This document shows positions 23,045 to 34,625 of a stretch of DNA of 64,000 bases, piece after piece. How positions within the stretch are numbered: the stretch's first letter is position 1; every line of letters starts with the position of its first letter. A program made the translations under genes and the position numbers. Below the pieces are notes generated by a model. It searched no databases. It was given only the letters and a program-made list of their open reading frames with translations, and was not told the origin of the DNA. Source of the DNA: Lumbricus rubellus (Eukaryota; Annelida; Clitellata; Crassiclitellata; Lumbricidae); contig OX243817.1 of the NCBI GenBank assembly GCA_945859605.1, positions 34,870,968 through 34,934,967 on the forward strand. Direction: 5' to 3'.

Positions 23045-23693
23045 GAAAGAACAGTAGGCCAATGAATAATTATAGGCCTACTATTCTCATATTGTCTGCA
23101 TAATTATGCTATATGGCCAATTTGGCCATAGAAGAAGGATTGAACAAAAGGACTACCATGTCTGCATTGTCTCAGCCAGGTCATTTGCAATGAGTGATCT
23201 TGAACGTTTGTCTCGCTTGTTGTTGGGCAACTCGATATGCCATTCATCTTATTGTCTTGAGCCAGTGTTCCTATTGTCTCTGTGAAGTCAAATGTGGACA
23301 TTAATTTTTGCGGTTACTGTTGATGTGCTATTCTATCGCACAACGCACCAGCTTTGATTGCTTCAAATTATTTAATTATTTAGTGATCAGTTCGTATTCA
23401 AGGGATCAGCGCTAGCAATATCTCAACTGCGAATACTCCATCACCTCCGGTTTGACAATCAAAACTGCGTTACTCAATAAATAAATCTTTCGCCCCTACA
23501 GCAATTAAACTAAATAATTTTTGCTAACTTCGCCATTTTAACTGGTAGACCTTCAGTCCACCAGTTGGTTTGTGGCATAACCCTACTTCAATCTTGCCAA
23601 TCATTTGCTTAGAATATGGTTATCTGCAATTGGCCTGTAACGGTCCTTAGCCTACTACCGTTGCAATATAATATATTATCGACAGCAAGTTAC
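23045..23693. other. Continuation of duplicated 3' flank, then spacer
   Basis: GAAAGAACAG, a TCTCAGCCAGG segment and a CTTGTTGT segment parallel 27610-27745 and 58250-58425. Beyond about 23300 nothing is recognised. Confidence 0.5.
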
Positions 23694-23810
23694 CAGATCT
23701 CGTCTTGTATTAAGCACTTAAAAACTGTCCTGTGTAGCCTCGCTGGAGACGGGAGCGCCTCTGAGTAGTTTCCTTAAAGAGGCGCTATGTAAATACTTAA
23801 ATCAATCACC
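23694..23810 (+). mobile_element. LINE 3' tail fragment
   Basis: CACTTAAAAACTGT, CGGGAGCGCCTCTGAGTAG and GAGGCGCTAT match the complementary strand of 58662-58770, where the same tail follows a reverse transcriptase C-terminus. Only the 3' untranslated end remains here. Confidence 0.7.
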
Positions 23811-24071
23811 ATCATGACTTAATACTCAGGCGAAGTAACGTAAGGCGATATAAAAATTTCTAAAATACATGTAGTAGCCTACAGATTCAAACAGATAGTG
23901 ACAAGTGTTCCACGACTAGATAATTATGCGGTTGAATAGCATTGGGCATCAGCCTGCCTATTTTAAGACCGAACAGTGCATAACAAGAAGTCCATCATCC
24001 GTACATTGCACTAGTACGTTGTCTGCCTGTGCCCTACTTTGAACAGAAACTGCCACAAAACTAATACAAGC

Positions 24072-24378
24072 CATAATAATTATATTTGACACTTGATAAT
24101 GATGATGGTTCTCTGCTCGAAGGCAGGTTCATTGGCATTACACCCCTGGGGATGGGATGAGTGAGGTGGTTCCCCGTTGCCTTCCCCACAGACAATGATG
24201 GGTAAGAAACTTGCCAAAGGTCGCTCCGCAGCAGCTTGCGCCACTGCATCTTTACGTGCTATCCCGAGATATCTAAACCTCTGAATGTCAACTCCCAGCC
24301 CGGGGCTTGAACCGCAGTCCGTTTTTAACAACAGACGTAAGCCGCTCTCGCTTACCGGTGTAGCTAACTAGGCCAGGA
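24072..24378 (-). mobile_element. Second tRNA-derived SINE family
   Basis: Read on the minus strand: A-box-like TGGCCTAGTTAG, B-box-like GGTTCAAGCCC about 60 bp later, then a body with GGGGAAGGCAACGGGGAACC, ending in ATTATC-like repeats. Unrelated in body and tail to the SINE at 18499. The embedded minus frames (62-83 codons) are not genes. Confidence 0.6.
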
Positions 24379-24681
24379 CGCACAAAAAACAACAGGCAGC
24401 GGTTGTTTGGTTTCTTCCGATGTTTGATGCATGCAACGTGATTCATCCATATAAGCATACTTTGCTACGCCGTCCCGTTCGTGCAATTATCAATAATAAC
24501 CAGGCTAATTAATTTTCAAGTAGGTCTAGACATAAAATTGCTAAAATACACGAAGTAGCCTACACGTGATGCTACGCGTGGCTCGACGCACATAAACAAG
24601 GATGTAAAAACACAGTGCTGGCATGGAAGAATTTAAAGCATCGTCGATGAGGAGTGGAGTGATATTATTATTATTATGAGG

Positions 24682-24866
24682 ATTTCCAACCACTTGTTGG
24701 CGTCACAACTCCGTCCGATCGACAGTTTTTTTTAACTCTGTATTTTGTTTGATCATCTTCCTTACGCCAGGAAGACGTACTCTAACGTCTAGTTGAGTGT
24801 GCTGACAATTCGGTGTATCACATAGGCAGCATTGAACTGCGCGTTGTCGTACAAAGGATCGAGAGG
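24682..24866 (+). promoter_or_regulatory. Conserved 5' block, plus-strand subgroup
   Basis: Same block as at 19322 and 54016: CCACTTGTTGGCGTCACAAC, TTTTGTTTGATCATCTTC, ACGCCAGGAA, GTCGTACAAAGGATC, ending GAGAG/GTCATT. The donor is weaker than in the siblings (GTCATT rather than GTGAGT). The acceptor ACTAGCAG/TTC ends at 24963, so the inferred intron is only about 98 bp. Confidence 0.5.
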
Positions 24867-25028
24867 TCATTTTAAAGTATGCTATAATTATATCTTCGGA
24901 TCATTGCATCGAACGTTGACATTGTTCGAACTGTTTTTGTGTGGAACAATTCTAAACTAGCAGTTCACACAGTAGCTTGGCTCTACTTCAATGCCAACAC
25001 TAGCAGACAATAAGAAAACTTACGTTGC

Positions 25029-27044
25029 ATGGACGAAAATATGGATCTACAATACGTTGAAGATTTTGAAGACTTTCGCAATCATATTCTTCCTCCTACT
25101 GGCGAAAATGCCCTGGTCTTCTGCGGTAGCTTCTATGAGCAACCACTCGAATACGCGATGTTGAATTTAACTGATCTTGACACCATGACCTTCGTTCGCA
25201 CCGTCATCGCGGCAACAAGAGGCCAGGACATTCCGAAGAATTTTTGCGGAGAAATACTAACTATTGAAACTATTAATTGTCATTTGGGATTTGCTCGCTT
25301 ATTTCGGCGTCGAGAAGAGAAAACTGAGTGCATCATTCTTTGTCGAAAATCTCTCCACGGACCAGCAATCAGAAAGCGCCTGGTAACGTGGTCTGAGGTC
25401 AGCGACATTTTTGACGCCGCATTGAAGTTCAGACCAAATTTAAAAGCTTTTGTAGAAATGTCGACTGACGTCGTTTTATCATTTTTATGTCCTCACTGGC
25501 CACCAGAGGCCACTGAGTGGATTATACGTACACGAATCAGCGGCTGGCCGAACAAGGATTTGATTGAGAAAATTGTCGCAGGTGGATGTCATCTTGTACC
25601 GAAGTCACATCATAGCAATCCTAATGATGAAACTAGTTGGAGGTTTTCTTTTTCCCAGGCAGAGTTAATATTGCTCAATTCTTGGAATGAAGTTCAAAAG
25701 TATGTCTACCACATACTTCGAATTCTTAAATCTGATGTCGTTGCAAAATGTGGAGGTGAGAAGAAGACATTTCTATGCACATACTACTTCAAAACTCTTA
25801 TGCTGTGGGCTTGCGAGGAAAACACCCTTGACGTTTGGTGTGAAGATCAAATTGAAGCAACCATTAAAGAGTTGCTGTTGCAGATGATTGAATGGCTAAT
25901 TGATAAAAATTGTCCAAATTATTTTATCCGTGGGTACAACATGCTTGACTTCTTACATGGTGATTTTGATGTAAGCAACGAAGTTTCGCTGTTGCATGAC
26001 ACACTCCAACTATTTACAAAAGCCATTGATCTCCAGCCAATGATATATCGTGGCAAAGTGTTTCGGGTTCTGGTTACCGATAAGGCGTTACTGCTCGCTC
26101 AACTGGCGTTAAACAGAAGATTTCTCACTAACGCATTGGATCAGGAGCGTGGAAGATATGTTGTGGAAAAATTATCATCAAGTTCATTACTGAGTCGTGA
26201 AGTGGAACATTTATTTAAAGCAGTACAATTGCATCGTCTTCTGATGTCTGATCTGATATCAAGTGGAGAGAAGATCAGTGTGAAAATGAAAACCTACCAA
26301 ACCGATGCTTTGAGTGACTTCAAGTTTAGTTGCAAAAGGAAAGAGACAAAAAGTTACTCAGCATTTTATATTTCATCGCTGGACTCCGTTTCCTGGACCG
26401 TAGACAAGTTTATGTTCGGAACACCGGATGAGCAAAAGCAGCGCATGTGTTGCTATCGAAGAACAGATGAAGGCAATTTGACAAAAGAAGCCATGGAAGC
26501 TCTATGTCAAAACTTGATATCAACAATCGATAATAATCATCACAATCCGTCCTTCTTTATCAGCGCCGCATACTATGCGAATTTCTGCTATACTTGTCTA
26601 CGAGATTATCGGCAGGCATTGAAAATATGTGATGAAGCGCTGGCATCATTCAGAAGATTGGAATCAGTCGTTAGTTTTGATACGTTTGAAGCTGCTTTCT
26701 CAGATGAAATTCTTTGCGTTTTCATAAATCGCCAATATATAAACATATTCGATGAGCGAATTCAAGTTATTTTTGGATTTTTGACTCTCCACACATATTA
26801 TATTAGGAGGATTGAGAAGCATGAATTGCATCAAAGGTTACATATGCATGAGTTCATTCTTCAAGTTTGTCCTGTTGGATTTCTGAAGTATATTAAAATT
26901 AGGTGTACAAGTAAGTTGCACCTGAGTAAAGGCGATTGTTTTGAGGGCCTGCATATATTATATGACAACTTTTATGACGGAGATACCGCTCTCAGAAAAC
27001 ATTCGAATGCAGCGTTTTTTGCCGCTCTTCGCATTAAGTTGTGA
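25029..27044 (+). CDS. Mab-21/cGAS-like protein with helical C-terminal extension (cGLR candidate)
   Basis: 671 residues, one coding exon. GSFYEQ 33-38, Asp49/Asp51 in TDLDTM, Asp147 in STDVV before CPHWP, GGCHLVPKSH, WRFSFSQAEL and FKTLMLWACEE. The TPR-like segment reads SAAYYANFCYTCLRDYRQAL. Two in-frame ATGs lie four codons apart (residues 1 and 5); the second aligns with the siblings' MDLxx starts, so either could be used. The usual FDR after the acidic pair is FVR here. Closest to the genes at 20078 and 55439, with which it shares 5' block, acceptor and 3' flank. Activity is inferred from intact motifs only. Confidence 0.9.
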   Translation: MDENMDLQYVEDFEDFRNHILPPTGENALVFCGSFYEQPLEYAMLNLTDLDTMTFVRTVIAATRGQDIPKNFCGEILTIETINCHLGFARLFRRREEKTECIILCRKSLHGPAIRKRLVTWSEVSDIFDAALKFRPNLKAFVEMSTDVVLSFLCPHWPPEATEWIIRTRISGWPNKDLIEKIVAGGCHLVPKSHHSNPNDETSWRFSFSQAELILLNSWNEVQKYVYHILRILKSDVVAKCGGEKKTFLCTYYFKTLMLWACEENTLDVWCEDQIEATIKELLLQMIEWLIDKNCPNYFIRGYNMLDFLHGDFDVSNEVSLLHDTLQLFTKAIDLQPMIYRGKVFRVLVTDKALLLAQLALNRRFLTNALDQERGRYVVEKLSSSSLLSREVEHLFKAVQLHRLLMSDLISSGEKISVKMKTYQTDALSDFKFSCKRKETKSYSAFYISSLDSVSWTVDKFMFGTPDEQKQRMCCYRRTDEGNLTKEAMEALCQNLISTIDNNHHNPSFFISAAYYANFCYTCLRDYRQALKICDEALASFRRLESVVSFDTFEAAFSDEILCVFINRQYINIFDERIQVIFGFLTLHTYYIRRIEKHELHQRLHMHEFILQVCPVGFLKYIKIRCTSKLHLSKGDCFEGLHILYDNFYDGDTALRKHSNAAFFAALRIKL

Positions 27045-27760
27045 CGGATATGGGGTAGGCCTAAGTTATAGCCTGATTTTGGAAAAGGTTCGAAGGGTAT
27101 ATCGTTGCCTTTTGGGTTTAATTATCTCTATATTAATAAATAATTTTGAGCAATGTACAGTGACCGAAAATTCACAATTGCCGCTTACAAGAACAAAGTG
27201 AATGACTTGCTTAAGGTGCAATATAGAGGCAGTCTCAGGTAAAGGCCTGAACCTGTACAAGTTGTATATTCAAAATTGTACCAAGAGCGCTGTCTCCATC
27301 CATTTATTTGGCTACCGTGTTTGCCAAAAACATTTCCTACATGCAATCTTTACAAGCGTAGAATAATTGTTAACAACCAGGTTGTATTTTTCCGGTTGAA
27401 AGAAGAAAGAAAGAGAAAAGCATTCAGCAAGAAAGCTTTATTCATAGTAAAAGTAGCCTAATACATACAATTTTTGGAGCAATGCTAATTATATAGGTCG
27501 TTTCCTTTTGTCTTCGGTGTTTGCTGTTTTGGAGCACCATAAATAAAAAGACACGTCAAGCGCAAAGTTCGCTTGTGAGCAACCATAATTTTTTAATTTC
27601 TTTGTCATTGAAAGAACAGTACACAATATATTCGCATAATTGCCCTCCTGTACTAAAGGGCCATAAAAAACGATTAAACAAAAGGGCGGACCATGATTGT
27701 TTGCATTGCCTCAGCCAGGCCATTGAACCTTTGCTTGGCTTGTTGTGGAGGTTACTCTAA
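27045..27760 (+). other. Duplicated 3' flank of the plus-strand subgroup
   Basis: Homologous to 22112-23300 and 57449-58430 through strings such as ACAAAGTGAATGACTTGC, CCTCCTGTACTAAAGGGCC and GCCTCAGCCAGG. It lacks the hAT insertion present after the gene at 20078, giving the ancestral arrangement. Confidence 0.65.
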
Positions 27761-28239
27761 AGTCTAAACCCCATTCATCGTATTGTTTTGAACCAATGTT
27801 TCTATAGTTATCTCAACGTAGCCTGATATAATTTTTATAGCCTACTTACGTGGTAGTTAGTCCGTATGATTAATGATTAATTTGCTTATGTATTGCACAA
27901 TGAATCTGCATTGAAACTTCAAAACTATATATTACGGTGAATGTGTTTTAAGAATTTCAGGAGGATACTGAAAGTTTTGGCCGAGTTATAATATTTTTTG
28001 CTGAGGTCCACTTTTCATCGGGAGACCGCGTAGGTTGGACCACCATCACCATGTCTTAGGCCGATCTATGGCAGTCATCTGGGTTTGACTATTTTCAGCA
28101 TCAATAAATAAAATCGGCCTACATAAATTATGTACTGCTGCTACAGCATGTCCCCAATAACTGTTGGTTATTGTCGTTTATTTCTGTTACTTCCACAACT
28201 TACTTGACTTACTGACGTATGGCCTTGGCGATGCTTTCC
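27761..28239. other. Spacer, nothing recognised
   Basis: No supported feature. Confidence 0.4.
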
Positions 28240-29326
28240 CCACACGCAGAGCCGCTCATCTATGGAAGCTCTCCATCTTCCTCTGTTCACCGCCCGATGC
28301 CCAACTTACTGCATCGACAGCCCCATATCCTGACAGTCCTCCTTGATCATGTCACCCCCCATCGTTCCCCGGTTTTCCTTTTTTATCAATCCCTGCACCT
28401 CCCCATTGAAGGCTATCTTTGTGTATCTGACGTTCTCCATTCTGACTATGTGTCCAAAATAGCGCAGTCGTCTGTTCTGTACTTTGCTCACTATGTCGTA
28501 ACAGATGTTTAATATTTTGTAGGTTATATGACCATTGACCGCATTCCGTATTTTATCTCTTCTTGTAACTCCCTCTATCTTTCGTAGACAGGCCATCTCG
28601 AACACCCTTAACACTTGAGTGCCCAAGGTAATTTTTGGTACACGAAGGCCCAAGGAGGGGGTCCGCGCGGACCCCAGCGTTTTTTGTTAATATCTTGAGA
28701 AGGGATTGGAATATCGTTACATAATTTAGTTCTATGTGATCCCAAATGAATTTGCAAGCGATTGATATATCTTATATCACAATAACACCACCTGGTGTTA
28801 AATAATAGTGTAATAATCTCGTGATACATTTTATGCTTGTTTGCGTTATTTACCGAAGGAAACCTATACGCGTGTATGAATATCAGCCGAATATCATGCG
28901 GTACCCTTAGTATATGTTGTGATTGTGGGGTACAGGGTAGGACAATACTCACGAAAAATTTACCATTCTATGCCCAAATGGTTGGCCTAGGAATACCTAA
29001 AAGCGTTTCTGCAGATTCATAGCCTTTAAAAAGTTATCCGGGGAAAACAGGCCTGGGGTCCGGTCGGACCCCCCCCTTGGGCACTCGAGGGTTAATCGCT
29101 GTTGCTCGGTCTCCCTCCATGTCCAGGTCTCGGAATTGTACAGCAATGCGCTTAACACCAGCGTTTCGTACATCTTCATCTTTGTGCTTCTGCTTATTTT
29201 GTTTGCACTCCATATTTTCCCCAGTGCCTGCCATAATCCTCTCGCTATTCCGATTCTTCTTTCCACGTCTTTCTTTGATCCTCCCTTCGTGCTGATGTTT
29301 CCATTCGGGTAGACGAAGCTATCCAC
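28240..29326 (-). pseudogene. Non-LTR retrotransposon reverse transcriptase, C-terminal part, interrupted
   Basis: Reading on the minus strand from 29326: FVYPNGNISTKGGSKKDVERR, RIGIARGLWQALGKIW, STKMKMYETLVLSALLYNSE and TWTWRETEQQRL, the post-palm region typical of LINE reverse transcriptases. The frame is broken by the element at 28612-29091. It resumes as VFEMACLRKIEGVTRRDKIR and NRRLRYFGHIVRM, the usual C-terminal continuation. Catalytic palm is absent. The left (3') boundary is uncertain. Confidence 0.8.
28612..29091. mobile_element. TTAA-flanked (piggyBac-like) MITE inside the LINE
   Basis: 480 bp with inverted ends CACTTGAGTGCCCAAGG / CCCTCGAGTGCCCAAGG and TTAA on both sides (28608-28611, 29092-29095). 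Removing the element and one TTAA leaves the LINE reading frame continuous, so the insertion is precise. G-rich GGGGTCCG segments lie just inside both ends. No transposase. Confidence 0.85.
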
Positions 29327-29330
29327 GACT

Positions 29331-30119
29331 TACAGTCAATTAGAATAATGTAGGCTACATGAAGATGTTTTTAAAAAAAGGTTTAATAATAATTAGCTTA
29401 TATGTATAAAATATTCAGCCAACAGAGTACAAAAGAACAACTTAATTGAACGCAAAACAAAATAGCACAGGTATAAAATTTCCGTCATAATAAAAACTTA
29501 TGCTGTGAATAATGATTAAAATTAATAGTTAAAACTGTTACATGTATTCTGTATGTTACGTGCATGCTTCCTTACGGATATCATAGTTCCACCCATGACT
29601 TCTCGACCCTAGTACATGTAGTTGCAAACGTGGTGCCCGAGAATAACAAGGTTCTGTGGAAGGTTCATCCATCATACATTAAATTTACAGATCCGACACA
29701 GTTGTAAAAAATCAAATAGGTCTGCTCGCATTTGACTCTGTCTGACAAACGTTCTTCAGTTCATCACTAGGCCTATGTAGGCCTATGGTTTATTAAGGAG
29801 ACTCCGGAGGATATTGCTCTTCAGAAGACTGATGTTATCAGCTACATCCGGGCGAATTAAAATTTATTCGCAAAGATTGCTCAGGTGACGGACTAAGCAG
29901 TTATGGATTTATAGTTATATCCCTATAACTATGCTCGAAGTAGTTCAATGTGTTTTTTCTGTGACTATATGTAACTTTGTTCTGTTCATATATTTTATAC
30001 TCTCGGTTATACTCTGTTTAGAGCTATAAATGTTATGTTCAAATAATAATTATTTTAAATGTGACTTAATAATAAAATATTTAATTTTTGTAGCTTATGT
30101 CAGTATGGCATTTGGTTGT
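29331..30119. other. AT-rich spacer, nothing recognised
   Basis: No gene or element supported. Confidence 0.4.
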
Positions 30120-30417
30120 AAAGACAGCGCAGGTTGTCTCAGTTGAGCAATTATTATCCTCTATGCGATTTAATAGCGACGCGAGTTTTTAACCGGACTT
30201 CGATCTTCTTCGGACCACTATTTTTAGACAACCCTTCTGACTAGACACAGCGCTCTTGAATAAGCTGCTGCCCTGCGCTTGGTCTTCGAGAGAATTATTA
30301 TAAATTTGAAGGTCACGATCGTACGATGTCTGGTATTGTCTACCTGTGCCTTACTTTGGAAAAGAACTGCTAACTAGACTAACATAACAACTCAAAATTT
30401 TATTGGCACATAGAGTG
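30120..30417 (+). other. Orphan copy of the plus-type upstream flank
   Basis: Homologous to 53260-53600, about 2 kb upstream of the gene at 55439: AACCGGACTTCGA, TCTTCGGAC, ACACAGCGC, CTTGAATAAGCTG, AACTGCTAACTAGACTAACAT. The end also resembles 24020-24070 upstream of the gene at 25029. The match resumes after the transposon at 31383-31440 (CAGTGGTTGTTTTGTTTC, compare 24395). No cGLR-like coding region follows. Confidence 0.65.
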
Positions 30418-30419
30418 TA

Positions 30420-31380
30420 CAGGGTGGGCCATAAAAAGTAACCCCCTACGGTTTTGAGCCCATATCCTGGCCAAACACAAGAATTGTTAAATGAAACTTT
30501 GCAGTCTTAAAGGCAATTCATATTTACGTACAAAGGTCAAATTTCAATCAAATATTTCAAAGATAACGAAAGTTATATCACTTTTAGTGAGGCCACCCAC
30601 CGTTTTTTGATGATTCAAAAACGAAACCCAACAAAAACTAGGTTTTTTGCCAATATCTTGGCCAGAAGTAAGGATTTCAAAATGAAATTTTTCAGGCTTC
30701 AGGCCAATTCATATTTACACACGATGGCCAAATTTAATCAAAATATTGCAAAGGGAACAACAATTATGCCACTTTTAGTGAGGCCACCCACCGTTTTTGA
30801 CGATTCAAAAACTAAACGCAAAAAAAAGTAACAAAAACGTGATTTTACTAAGTCTCATATCAAATAACTGTTGCCAAATGTACTTGGTAGTGCTTCACTA
30901 CTTGTGTTCAATGTGCCCACAACCAGTGCCAACACTTCTTTTGAGTCTCTTTGCAAAGTTCTCGATGGACCTGTTGATTAATCTGACAGATTCCTTATTT
31001 ACCAATTTGATTGTCATCTTTCTAAGTGACTTCTCAGTGACGTGCAGCTACGCTGGTACCCTGTTTCTTTTTAGATAGTAATAATAATGATCATCTGACA
31101 ATATCAAGGCTATTTGATAACAATTATTTGAGGTGAGACTTAAGAAATTGTGTTTTTGTTACTTTTTGTTGCGTTACCCTTCTGAATCGTAAAACAATCG
31201 GTGAGGCCTCACTGAATGTGGTTTAACTTTTGTTCTGTTTGAAATATTTTGATGAAATCTGGCCATCATGTGTAAATATAAATTGTCTTTAAGCCTGTAA
31301 AATTTCATTTCGAAATTCTTACTTCTGGCCAAGATATGGGCAAAAAACCGTAGGGGGTTACTTTTTTATGGCCCACCCTG
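30420..31380. mobile_element. Tc1/mariner-like nonautonomous element with TA target site
   Basis: 961 bp. Inverted ends beginning CAGGGTGGGCCATAAAAAGT, extending imperfectly for about 200 bp, flanked by TA at 30418-30419 and 31381-31382. The unfilled site is preserved at about 53580 (CATAGAGCGTACAAAAACGA). The left arm has a roughly 190 bp internal tandem duplication, each copy ending GAGGCCACCCACCG followed by TTCAAAAAC. No transposase frame. Confidence 0.88.
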
Positions 31381-31440
31381 TACAACAACGACAGTGGACA
31401 TGCAGTGGTTGTTTTGTTTCTCCAGTGACTGTTGCTTGAC

Positions 31441-31484
31441 ATACACAGACACACACACTCACACGCTTCGTCAATAAACGGCTA

Positions 31485-31522
<38 letters not shown>

Positions 31523-31719
31523 GCATACGCTACCTTAAGCTGACATTCCATGTGGGAACAATTCATGAGTTCAAAACATACGTTAAAGTAAATAGAACTC
31601 TGTGGGGTCAAGACACTACTTTCACTTATTTTCCACACAGCTAATAATATTCATTACTGTGTTTAACACACACACACACTTGTCTCCATGTGGATGGCTT
31701 ATAGAACCAGGAGTGTGTG

Positions 31720-31780
<61 letters not shown>

Positions 31781-31785
31781 TGCGC
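31441..31785. repeat. CA and TG dinucleotide microsatellites
   Basis: AC runs near 31442-31520 and 31660-31680 and a TG run at 31716-31778. Cys/Val and Thr/His frames are artefacts. Confidence 0.95.
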
Positions 31786-32438
31786 ATTACATACCTTCCG
31801 AAGGCGCGTCTATGTACCCACAGCAACCGTCCGAGGTACTAGGCGTAATCCGAAGGCTTTTGAGGACGCTCTCGGATTACGAGCCCATTATGAATTATTT
31901 GTAAAATTATAACATACAATTTTAACAAAACAAACATACTGAAAGATAGCTAACAATAATATCTTCTATATTTATTAATATTTTTGAAATTCGAATCGGT
32001 GAAGTATTTTAAAATCGCGATTTTGTCAAGCTCTCGGTTTGTCGTGGGCGGAGCTTAACTTTTCGCAATCCGAGAGCTAAGAAACACGTTTCCACCAGAT
32101 TCACACACGTATGTACTTTTGCCTGATTTTGGAGTGTGTTTCTTCAACTGGGCTAGTATTGGGCTAGGTTTCGTAGATCTGCGCCTAAGAAGAACGAATA
32201 CACTATCGACTGTGTTAAGCGTGGCGAAAGGGAAGAGATAGACTATTATTTTGTTTATATTTTAAAATCTTTTCAAGTTTGCGATACTTAGATCGGGGTT
32301 GAAGCTTAAGGCAAGTTATTCAAGCATTTGTATCATAGCGTTAATAGTAGGAAACACTAATAGTAGGCATAATCGAAGGTTGGTCTATAATACGCAATCG
32401 AAAGCGCGTACCCCCTGCTCACCACGGTTCTTGTCCAT
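31786..32438. other. Spacer with a dispersed CTCTCGGATT motif
   Basis: Several CCGAGAG/CTCTCGG strings (31868, 32030, 32071) recur near 39460-39485, so 31.8 and 39.4 kb may be the ends of one degraded composite repeat. No gene seen. Confidence 0.35.
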
Positions 32439-32525
32439 CTACACCAAGGGTGTCAAACCTTTTTGAGTGGCGGGCCAATGTGAACATCTTCCAGCAAGTG
32501 GTGGGCCAGGGTGTCATCACAGGAA
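32439..32525 (+). mobile_element. hAT-like terminal remnant
   Basis: CAAGGGTGTCAAACCTTTTT followed by GTGGCGGGCC resembles the CAGGGGTGTCAAACT-type ends common in hAT elements. No partner end was found, so this is a fragment or chance match. Confidence 0.3.
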
Positions 32526-33075
32526 AATATAGGCTTAACTAATGTGGAAACCTTATGTTCCTCAAGCGCGTTTCAATTTGACATTCTCTGTCGGTGTGCT
32601 TTGATATCAATATTTATTATGATAATAATAATAATCGTAATGTGTTGATAAAATACTACCTGATATTTTAATTTATCATTTGTCACATATTTAAAAATGA
32701 CACTGAATGAGTTATTTAGCGGCCGATTGACTAGATTTTGTCATTTTAAATCAGTTTGGGCTGGCTTTATGCGTAAACATATTAAGTTTCCTATTCGTAA
32801 AACTACTTCTGTGTATTTTACGACCATTTCTATTGCACATCAACAATGAAATGGAATCCCCCTCAAAAATCTTATGTATTCACAGACCGTAGACAGAGTG
32901 TAAATGCATGAATAAATTGTGTTTACAAGTAATTATCTGGTTTCGTGATATGTTTCCATTTGGCGACTGTATCTGTGATTTCTAATGGTTCTCGGCAAGC
33001 ATTTACAGAACGATAAACCTTTGTATTTAGTGGAGAATTTATGTATTATTATTCATCATTTTGTTTCTTCGGCAG
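32526..33075. other. Spacer, nothing recognised
   Basis: AT-rich; ends in a pyrimidine tract and AG suited to a splice acceptor at 33075. Confidence 0.35.
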
Positions 33076-33176
33076 GTACTATGCCGAATCACCGGACGCA
33101 GAAGAATGTCGTCAAGACGGTGATGGAGAAGACGCTGGCTGCTCAAGACAGATACTCGCAGAACACGGGCATTAAG
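33076..33176 (+). CDS. Possible exon of a spliced gene (tentative)
   Basis: TTTGTTTCTTCGGCAG/GTACT before and ATTAAG/GTATGC after look like acceptor and donor. The ATG at 33081 opens 32 codons (PNHRTQKNVVKTVMEKTL). GC-richer than its surroundings. No domain recognised. A second candidate exon at 33765-33855 has similar signals and joins it in phase, but its phase does not fit the recombinase frame at 34626. Confidence 0.3.
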
Positions 33177-33764
33177 GTATGCTGTGTGATGGTGAAGATC
33201 AGTAGCGTTGCCCTCTTTTTTTATCCGAGGTTGGGATTGGCTTTGCAAAATGCAAGAGTGCTATAGTCCAGCTGTGGTGTAAGGTGGTGTTAGGAGGAGA
33301 AAATTGTAAAAGGATAATAAATATAATAAGGCTCTGTAGTTGCATAATGCTAATCTTAGGAAATTTTTTAAATAATATTAATGATGTTGATAATAATAAT
33401 AATGTTGATAATAATATTATAATTCGTTTATTAATTCAATCTGACAAGTACACGGTGATATTTAAATAAGCTCCGTATTTTAGCAGTGAGCACTATGTAA
33501 ATCGTTAACCACTCTACCACAATTGCATGATCTTCAAAGTGCTCGTTAAGTTTTAAGGAAACTCCATATTTTAGTAGTGCTATATAAATTGTCCATCTCA
33601 TTGTATTTTGTCTATAAATTGACAATACATAATGCCTTTTGTCTTTAAATTGCCCATACCAATGCCTTTTGTCTATAAATTTCCTATAACAATGTCTTTT
33701 GAGGATGACCAGGTTTCCCAAAGCTTTCGTTTCTTTGTTTACAGTTTTCCATTGTTCTTTTCAG

Positions 33765-33855
33765 CAGGCAAGGTCTCAAGGTCTCACGGTCTCTGCACCC
33801 AGACGCAGCACTGTCCAGACAGATCCGTGGAGGGCACCCGTCACAGCAACGCAAG
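33765..33855 (+). CDS. Possible exon (tentative)
   Basis: Preceded by TTGTTCTTTTCAG, followed by CAAG/GTACGC. Frame reads QARSQGLTVSAPRRSTVQTD. No domain recognised. Coherent with 33076-33176 in phase; link to the recombinase exon is doubtful. Confidence 0.3.
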
Positions 33856-34222
33856 GTACGCATTCACAATCGAACAAAATACAATATGATGCAATACAGC
33901 ATGATGCCATACGATGCAATGTGCTTGTACCAGTGGTGTCAAAACTTTAATTATTCTTAAATAAGTGTTAAATATTTATTCAGTGATGGTGCTACCATGG
34001 GTCGTGGTTTTCTCTTGAACTGTCTTATAAACTGCCATAAATTCTTTGCATAATTTTAATGTCTTCTCTACATTTAACTTCTTTAGCCCCAACGTGAAAT
34101 GCCAAAAATAATATTATTATAAGCTTCATTATTATTAGTACTGCTATTATTCGACAAATTCTGTTTGAACAAATGACCCGCTGAGGGCTATGGCGTTAAA
34201 GCTGGATGGAACAGATACCAGA

Positions 34223-34225
<3 letters not shown>
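33856..34225. other. Spacer or intron
   Basis: No coding signal; leads into a trinucleotide array. Confidence 0.35.
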
Positions 34226-34529
<304 letters not shown>

Positions 34530-34625
34530 TGTTGTTATTGTTATCAGTTATTTAACATAAGTATTTAGCCTACCAATCAATGTCCAATGTGATAAATAAT
34601 ATCGTTTTGTGAACGTTTATTACAG

